A stretch of 10,901 nucleotides of DNA, taken from assembly GCA_900772695.1 (NCBI GenBank), contig CAAGRO010000179.1, forward strand, positions 1 to 10,901, given 5' to 3'. Positions 6,701 to 10,901 of this stretch are shown here, in pieces. The translations under genes and the position numbers were made by a program. Position 1 is the stretch's first letter; the number at the start of each line of letters is the position of its first letter. The notes below the pieces were generated by a model that was not told the origin of the DNA, ran no database searches, and saw only the letters and a list, made by a program, of their open reading frames with translations. This stretch comes from an uncultured Oribacterium sp. GTDB taxonomy: Bacteria > Bacillota > Clostridia > Lachnospirales > Lachnospiraceae.

Positions 6701-9700
6701 ACATATCGTTCGGACGCTGATCCAGCTTATTTAAAATGACACCGACCTTGTCCGGAATTGCCCCCTCTGGAATTCCCTTCTTCACCCAGGAATCCATGCA
6801 GAAAGCGACAAACTGGCGTTCCAGCACAGCAGATGCCCGGAGGAATATGCGCGGTGGTGTCACATTGCCTGCAATCATGTCCAGCGGATCCGCATAAAAA
6901 TACAGATCATGTGGTCTGGCATTCGCAACCGCCAGTGTCAGCGCATTGCCATCTTTACGTCCGGCACGACCGGCACGCTGAAGGAACTGACTCTGGGCAG
7001 GTGGCATGCTGCACAGAATAACCGTAGAAAGATCGCCGATATCGATACCCATTTCGAGCGTAGGTGTACAGGACAGGACATTCGGATCCCAGATTGCCTG
7101 CGTATCCTTCGTCCTCTTAAAATCCATTTCAAGCTGCTCTCGATCCGGTCTTTCGAGTAGTCCGGTATGCTCTCTTGCATTGATTCTTACGAGGTCACCT
7201 GTGGAGTATAATCTTCCATAATAATCAAGTCCGCTGTGCTTATCGATTTCCAGATGTCCGCTGCAACTTGCTCTCTGACATGGTGCGCCAGACCAAAGCT
7301 CCGCCTGATCGGCAGAAACCGAATATACCGTGCCGCATTCTGTGCATCGAAGCTGCACTACCTCAGACGAAATATACACATGATCCTTCTTCAATCCATA
7401 AACCTTATAATCGACCGAGGACGGAAGCAGCGTAATGACATGCTGCTTCACTCCGGCATCGAGAATAAACTGACTGATCGCCCGAAAACTGCTCTCCTCA
7501 ACCATCACCTCATGACAGCAGGAAGAGATCCAGTCCACATACTTAGCAGAAGCAGGCGAATCGAATTCCAGCGTGCGTTTTCCTGTTCCCTGATGAACTG
7601 CTACAAATCGAGGCGTGTTTCGACCAGACTGTCTTCCCGGAAGCCATCTATTTCGATCATTCGAGAGCATATAGCCGTCGCCATTTGCCTTTGTATATTC
7701 TTCAAATACGCGATCCTCAAAAGCCCCGTTCATACGCATCAGATTCAGATACCCCAGAACCATCCGCTCAAAGGTTTTATGCTCTTCAGAAGTCAACACG
7801 CCCAGCTCATTGATCGTGCGTTCCTGCACCTCATCAGCCATTGCACGGATATCTTCTTCACGGAAAGAAATCACAGAGCAGGTGGATTTTTCCAGCGTGC
7901 GTCCGATTTTTCCTGTCAGTCCATACTCCAGCATGATTTCATAGCGAACACGCTGCTCGATCTCATACATAAGTTTCTGAGCCTGCTTATCTCTGCCGAA
8001 TTTACGATTGTCAACCATATCTTCATAAGCATGCATCCAGGTCATATTCGGCGCGATGAAGAAACTGACAAATTCTTCATCTGTCATTTTTTCATGCCAG
8101 TACCGGATAAATCCATCCTGGAATTCTGCCAGCGAAAGGTCGGCTCCAGATTCTGCACAGTACTTCTGAATCGCCGTACGCAGACCGAAACGCCAGGTTC
8201 TCGAATTAAAAAAGCCCGCCCGATGCGCAGCATCCTGTACATTATCAGAAAATGCCAGCGTCTTCTTATCATCGTTAAATCTGGACGCAAACATCTGGGA
8301 AATACTTGCACTAATTTCTGTAGCAGAGCGCAGGCCCATCAGGGAAAGTCCACGGCGACTTCCGCAGCAAGGACAGATATACTGCTTATGCTCCTTACTT
8401 CCGGTGGTCTTCATTTCTCTCGGAACCATGATTTCGACCATTTCAGCACTGCAGCTCGGACAGATATCCGTTCCTTCGTCCCCGAGCTTTACCTGTAGAC
8501 ACTCTGGACATATTCTAGCTGGAATCATCCCCTGCATTCTTTCCTCATGGGCATGCGGGAACATCATGAGAACCTTTTCATCGGCCTTAAAGTACTGATT
8601 ATAGAATGCTTCCAGGTTTGTTACAGTGGCGTTGATGCGTTCATTCAGGATAGAAACCCAGCCGGTGATACCACAATCACGACAATTCACCACCGGCAAA
8701 TACTGCTTTGCCTGCTGCCGGTTCAGATCGTGCGCAATAGCGTATGTGATTTCCTTCGGGGCAACTTTCGCTACCAGACGACGAAGCTCTCGCATCCACA
8801 GCTGCACCTGAACATTTAAAAATGGGCGCAGCCTTCCCGCCATACCTGTACGGGCATGCGAAATCAGTGCAAACAGAGAGTCGATAAGTACCGACGGATC
8901 CGAAAGCTGTTTTAACTCCGGATAGTGTGCACTCAGCTCTTCTGCAATTTTTGAAACCTGATAGTAGTTTCCTCCCGTCAGATTGATGACCGACTGCATA
9001 AAACTGTGATGCATCAGCTGCTGACCAAGCAGAATTCTACCCTCATCACTTAATGGGTCCTCTATAAAATCAGGGAACCAGTCTTTCACTGCAGCGCGCA
9101 GATAATCTGAAGGATCATCATCGGCAGCGAGCTTTTCCAGTATTTCTGTCTGCTCCACATCCGGCATTGCGAAATTCGTAACGTCAAATCCGTCAAAGAA
9201 TTCCTGTGCTGACAAGCGGTCCTCTGTGATTACAGCATCCTTTTCGAACGGCTCACCAAATATCTCATAGGCATAGTCCACGATGCTTTCATTATTATCT
9301 TTGGAGCCCATGGTCGCAGACGTACCGATACAGCAGAGATACCCGTCGTAAATCCCCAGTCGCCGCTTCAAACGACGAAGCAGGCAGGCCAGGTCGGTGC
9401 CCTGTGCGCCATCAAACGTATGTAACTCATCGACGGCGATATACTTCAGTGTTTCCGGCCCGTTATCCTGCCACAGCAGGGCATCCTTCGGACGTACCAG
9501 AAGATAATCCAGCATCTTATAGTTCGTCATCAGGATATCCGGAGCACTGTTCAGCATGGTCTCATGATCTGTGATAACGCCATGCTCACTCATCATACGG
9601 GCAGGCGTATGCTCTTGGCCGCCGACATACATGCCGACGGTCACATTGCCACGAAGTTCCGGACTTTCATAAATCAATTCCGCAATACGTTTTGCCTGAT

Positions 9701-10112
9701 CGGTCGCAAGCGCATTCATCGGATAAATAATCAGCGCCTTGATACCACGCTCCCCACGGTGCTGATAACAGTATTCCAGAATCGGATAGAGGAAACACTC
9801 TGTCTTTCCAGAACCTGTACCGGTCGCAACTAATGTGGATCTGCCATCATCTCCGGTCAATCTCTCAAACGCTTTCTGCTGATGAAGATAAGGAAGATAT
9901 GCCGGATGAATCGCTTCAAAACAGGTCGGCATCTCCTCTGCCACACGGAACGGAAGACGCACAGAAACATAGGGCTCGTGATACACAGAGTCCCTGGTTT
10001 CCAGCATCTTCCGTATAGAGCCCTTGAACGGCTCATTGGTCATTGGGAATGTGGTCTCTATGTAGTCCCCGATGCCTTTCTCTAATTGTCTGGCAAGTAT
10101 GGATGGTAACAT
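3786..10112 (-). CDS. Giant SF2 DEAD/DEAH-box helicase with zinc knuckles, DUF1998/MrfA-type zinc domain and C-terminal nuclease-like domain
   Basis: A 2108-residue cytoplasmic helicase. RecA1 shows HPAYLPYLHQQKAF (Q motif), Walker A GTGSGKTE (K103), YPMNALATDQ (Ia), DELH (228-231) and TSATM (264-268). RecA2 begins at LAFSDNVQDAAHRAG (619-633), is split by about 380 residues, then resumes with GIDIGD (1022-1027) and QRAGRAGR (1045-1052). Cysteine clusters lie at 477/480, 535/538/551/554, 580/582/583, 923/926/945/950, 1348/1351/1366/1369, 1479/1482 (with H1494, C1498) and 1620/1622/1631/1634. The last, with YDSVPGGTGYL (1586-1596), marks DUF1998, the zinc region of MrfA, DrmB and DruE. A coiled coil is likely near 1195-1250. 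Residues 1680-1790 (LFDSELEQRF, PDFVFWP with D1743, VFTDGFLYH with D1762 and H1767) resemble Vsr or DUF559-type PD-(D/E)XK folds. The start is the ATG at 10112, with AGGAGGG eight bases upstream. The stop overlaps the UvrD start. A defence role, perhaps loading on foreign DNA, is inferred; the closest named analogues are DruE or fused DrmA-DrmB. Confidence 0.9.
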   Translation of the reverse strand: MLPSILARQLEKGIGDYIETTFPMTNEPFKGSIRKMLETRDSVYHEPYVSVRLPFRVAEEMPTCFEAIHPAYLPYLHQQKAFERLTGDDGRSTLVATGTGSGKTECFLYPILEYCYQHRGERGIKALIIYPMNALATDQAKRIAELIYESPELRGNVTVGMYVGGQEHTPARMMSEHGVITDHETMLNSAPDILMTNYKMLDYLLVRPKDALLWQDNGPETLKYIAVDELHTFDGAQGTDLACLLRRLKRRLGIYDGYLCCIGTSATMGSKDNNESIVDYAYEIFGEPFEKDAVITEDRLSAQEFFDGFDVTNFAMPDVEQTEILEKLAADDDPSDYLRAAVKDWFPDFIEDPLSDEGRILLGQQLMHHSFMQSVINLTGGNYYQVSKIAEELSAHYPELKQLSDPSVLIDSLFALISHARTGMAGRLRPFLNVQVQLWMRELRRLVAKVAPKEITYAIAHDLNRQQAKQYLPVVNCRDCGITGWVSILNERINATVTNLEAFYNQYFKADEKVLMMFPHAHEERMQGMIPARICPECLQVKLGDEGTDICPSCSAEMVEIMVPREMKTTGSKEHKQYICPCCGSRRGLSLMGLRSATEISASISQMFASRFNDDKKTLAFSDNVQDAAHRAGFFNSRTWRFGLRTAIQKYCAESGADLSLAEFQDGFIRYWHEKMTDEEFVSFFIAPNMTWMHAYEDMVDNRKFGRDKQAQKLMYEIEQRVRYEIMLEYGLTGKIGRTLEKSTCSVISFREEDIRAMADEVQERTINELGVLTSEEHKTFERMVLGYLNLMRMNGAFEDRVFEEYTKANGDGYMLSNDRNRWLPGRQSGRNTPRFVAVHQGTGKRTLEFDSPASAKYVDWISSCCHEVMVEESSFRAISQFILDAGVKQHVITLLPSSVDYKVYGLKKDHVYISSEVVQLRCTECGTVYSVSADQAELWSGAPCQRASCSGHLEIDKHSGLDYYGRLYSTGDLVRINAREHTGLLERPDREQLEMDFKRTKDTQAIWDPNVLSCTPTLEMGIDIGDLSTVILCSMPPAQSQFLQRAGRAGRKDGNALTLAVANARPHDLYFYADPLDMIAGNVTPPRIFLRASAVLERQFVAFCMDSWVKKGIPEGAIPDKVGVILNKLDQRPNDMFPFNFLNYVRNTLSRQLNSFMQMFAANLDDSAREELQAFARGEGAENSPMHVKILDAFLDLKKQQDALRKSVESLRDMMKELESKPKDSSYDEEIKDLDSEETAILNVLRELGKKNIFNFLSDEGLLPNYAFPEAGIILRAVLYRKEDEQSTAVQPAGKKKYEKMVYEYSRSASSAISEFAPNNNFYADGRKLTIDQVDLTTAQTARWRLCPNCSHAQIEEAGRNVAACPQCGSPAWADQGQVRTMLKVQMVYSNMDYTRSLISDESDDRSNVFYCKQLLVDVDEDHDISSAYRMDNEDFPFGYEFVRKATLREINFGESDMTGEKLSVSGVEDVRKGFKICKYCGKIQPDHGKGNHTLACKTRRMTSLMATDAYEECLFLYREFNTEILRILVPATTMDSSSVKMESFVAAFMLGMKEYFGNVDHLRATVSEVPVAEADYRKQYLVIYDSVPGGTGYLKQLMHEKNALVEIFEKALHVMENCSCKEDPQKDGCYHCLFAYRQSQQIGNISRAAAIRMLKSILSGKDNVEKINKLNDIPVNPLFDSELEQRFMEAVRQKIGAANVSDTIRNGKHSYYIKFDETTWEIEPQVLLEAGDGVKVSSKPDFVFWPVNAEDHLPVAVFTDGFLYHKDIVADDTVKREAIRRSGRFRVWSLSYKDVQSVFAPQGDYCTATLESEKMPYGKVMYQNTIKSANADSLNPAKMSSFDLLIEYLKRPDAEAVFHVHAYAFALSLLDPKIMNNKLAFSGWKMITDAIRDQTHYTEAEFIFPGTVYGSWMPRTNNSHLAVYAGILATALKEKKPVAVCVVLKDEKDLRTDKYEQEWNGFWQFHNMMQFSEEFIAVSSVGMTQMDYLALPVISEEVHTDSSAESHADAAWEGIMDLLFDDDAKAFAESAEDAGLPAPSEDNIGYEVIGENGEVIATIEIAWPDELIGFMTAEQLEDKETVENRGWHIIDLLHVSDAIQYFGGKK
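3795..3800 (-). promoter_or_regulatory. Ribosome binding site of the UvrD gene, inside the large helicase gene
   Basis: GGAGGT on the minus strand lies 8 bases from the ATG at 3786, within the codons for the last residues (FGGKK) of the large helicase. It fixes the start of the RelE-UvrD protein and indicates that the two helicases are made from one mRNA in linked amounts. Confidence 0.75.
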
Positions 10113-10140
10113 ACTCGTGTCCCTCCTGTATTAGAACATA

Positions 10141-10257
10141 GCTTGAGTAAATTCTTGCGTAACCTTGCGTAAATTCTGTGCTTCAGCAAGTTACCGGCAA
10201 GCTAAAATTATATAAGCTTGAGTGAGACCTTGCGTGAATTTTCGAACTTACTCAAGC
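10141..10257. repeat. Array of six 9-bp CTTG(A/C)GT(A/G)A sites, probable operator
   Basis: Five direct copies lie at 10142-10150, 10154-10162, 10164-10172, 10217-10225 and 10229-10237, with start-to-start steps of 12 and 10 in the first cluster and 12 in the second, close to one helical turn. A sixth, inverted copy lies at 10248-10256. The first and last form a perfect 10-bp inverted pair (GCTTGAGTAA, 10141-10150, and TTACTCAAGC, 10248-10257). A degenerate inverted copy with two extra bases may lie at 10191-10201. The clusters flank a TATAAT box upstream of the helicase operon, which suggests a regulator-binding array; the regulator is not in the window or not recognisable. Confidence 0.7.
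10207..10235 (-). promoter_or_regulatory. Probable promoter of the two-helicase operon
   Basis: A perfect TATAAT lies on the minus strand at 10212-10207, placing transcription start near 10200 and giving a leader of roughly 90 bases. At 17 bases upstream the hexamer is ACGCAA, not TTGACA, and it is part of the repeat copy at 10229-10237. A promoter with a good -10, a poor -35 and repeats over the -35 and in the leader suggests control by a bound protein, activating at the upstream sites or blocking at the downstream ones. Confidence 0.5.
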
Positions 10258-10282
10258 GTTCATGTAAATCACTCTTCTCTAA

Positions 10283-10316
10283 ATCTGCTCAGATGTACAG
10301 CGTCCTATTTCTGTAC
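10283..10316 (-). other. Two short stem-loops after the methylase-like gene
   Basis: GTACAG (10295-10300) pairs with CTGTAC (10311-10316), and the neighbouring ATCTG-CT-CAGAT (10283-10294) is a small palindrome. They lie just downstream of the stop at 10325-10327 in the direction of transcription. No U-run follows, so they may be a poor terminator or may let transcription continue into the helicase operon. Confidence 0.25.
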
Positions 10317-10324
10317 GAAGCCGA

Positions 10325-10901
10325 TTACTTTAATATCCAGCAAGCACGTTGTTGATTAGTTGAATACTTCTCCTCGAAGAACTTCCACGCAGTCTCGTAA
10401 TCCTGCTCTCTGTCGCAACGATCAAACGGCGCAACATATTCGATCGTCCGCTCCACCGGACCACCCGGCTGGGTGTCGTCCGTGATCGTGCTGGCGAAGA
10501 CATAGCCCGCCGGAGCGTTCTTCATGATGCCATTCCAATGCGCATTGCCACGTATGACAGGCTGCACTGCGTCGGCATTTTCAAACTCCGGACGTGAGTA
10601 GCCCACACCGGTAAGAGAACGGTTATTGGTGAATACGATTCTTCCATTGGCGTCGTACCACGTGTCCGCCTCATAGCTTTGCAGCACAGGGAACTGAATT
10701 CGGTAAATAGTCTTCAGCTGCTGCAAGCTTATGCCGAGCGCCATCGCCGTGAGCACATCGATTTCCACCAGCGCCTGTCGCCGCTCGTAGTCTGTACGTA
10801 GCGGAGTGTCCCATGTCCATTCCGAAGTCAATGCACTGAATCGACTGGTCGCAAGGCGCGGATCAGATTTCGACCAGCTATCCGCTCTGAAGCTTTCATT
10901 A
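10325..10901 (-). CDS. C-terminal end of a large protein, possibly a restriction-modification methylase (truncated by window edge)
   Basis: The frame is open from the right edge of the window to a TAA at 10325-10327, giving about 191 visible residues. A TTG at 10831 is internal: codons upstream of it read on without a stop (for example SWSKSDPRLATSRFSAL) and match the protein-like style. Features include RRQALVEIDVLTAMALGI, LKTIYRIQFPVLQSYE, TWYDANGRIVFTNN, GVGYSRPEFE and FDRCDREQDYETAWKFFEEKY. From memory, this style of C-terminus occurs in large bacterial defence proteins, including Eco57I-like methylases with specificity or DNA-binding tails; the catalytic part would lie outside the window. 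GC is high (about 55-68% in three hand-counted lines), unlike the helicase genes next to it. It is on the same strand as the helicase operon, 212 bases upstream, so both may belong to one locus. Family assignment is tentative. Confidence 0.55.
   Translation of the reverse strand, partial: NESFRADSWSKSDPRLATSRFSALTSEWTWDTPLRTDYERRQALVEIDVLTAMALGISLQQLKTIYRIQFPVLQSYEADTWYDANGRIVFTNNRSLTGVGYSRPEFENADAVQPVIRGNAHWNGIMKNAPAGYVFASTITDDTQPGGPVERTIEYVAPFDRCDREQDYETAWKFFEEKYSTNQQRACWILK

Noticed and set aside
7236..8498. A 420-codon open frame on the plus strand
   Set aside because: It lies wholly antisense to the giant helicase, whose motifs and zinc clusters are unambiguous here, and it shows no domain or ribosome binding site.
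10141..10257. CRISPR array
   Set aside because: The repeated units are only 9 bases with 1-3 base gaps inside clusters, mixed orientation and no spacer-sized intervals.
10829..10831. TTG as the start of the right-hand gene
   Set aside because: The frame continues upstream to the window edge with protein-like residues and there is no clear ribosome binding site, so the gene is 5' truncated.

Overview
The window looks like chromosomal DNA of a mid-to-high-GC Bacillota (Clostridia or Erysipelotrichia type). The grounds are strong AGGAGG-type ribosome binding sites, a small Firmicute-style HTH regulator and tight gene packing; genus cannot be read from the sequence. It falls into three parts.

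Left part (1-1570): GC-rich host-like DNA. It holds the C-terminal end of a MATE-family membrane exporter (+), a small XRE-like HTH protein convergent with and overlapping it (-), a roughly 140-bp array of four stem-loops that includes a 41-bp element duplicated at exactly 100-bp offset, and an unrecognised 135-aa helical protein (+).

Central part (about 1571-10324): a lower-GC two-gene operon on the minus strand. The first gene (3786-10112) encodes a 2108-aa superfamily 2 helicase with many zinc-knuckle cysteines, a DUF1998/MrfA-type zinc-binding region (as in DrmB, DruE and MrfA) and a C-terminal domain resembling Vsr or DUF559-type nucleases. The second (1687-3786) overlaps it by one base (TAATG) and encodes a 699-aa UvrD/Rep-type superfamily 1 helicase with a RelE/ParE-like domain fused to its N-terminus. 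A short open frame then starts at a TGATG overlap and may be the remains of a third gene. The 212-bp gap upstream of the operon carries a TATAAT box without a good -35 and six copies of a 9-base motif, CTTG(A/C)GT(A/G)A, which looks like a regulator-binding array.

Right part (10325-10901): the C-terminal end, on the minus strand and GC-rich again, of a larger protein cut by the window edge. I tentatively associate it with large Eco57I-like restriction-modification methylases.

Together the content (possible modification enzyme, DUF1998 helicase with nuclease-like domain, toxin-like/UvrD helicase) reads as an anti-phage or anti-plasmid defence locus. It is reminiscent of DISARM or Druantia in using a DUF1998 helicase but does not match either as I know them. 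The defence role is inferred from domain content and neighbourhood.
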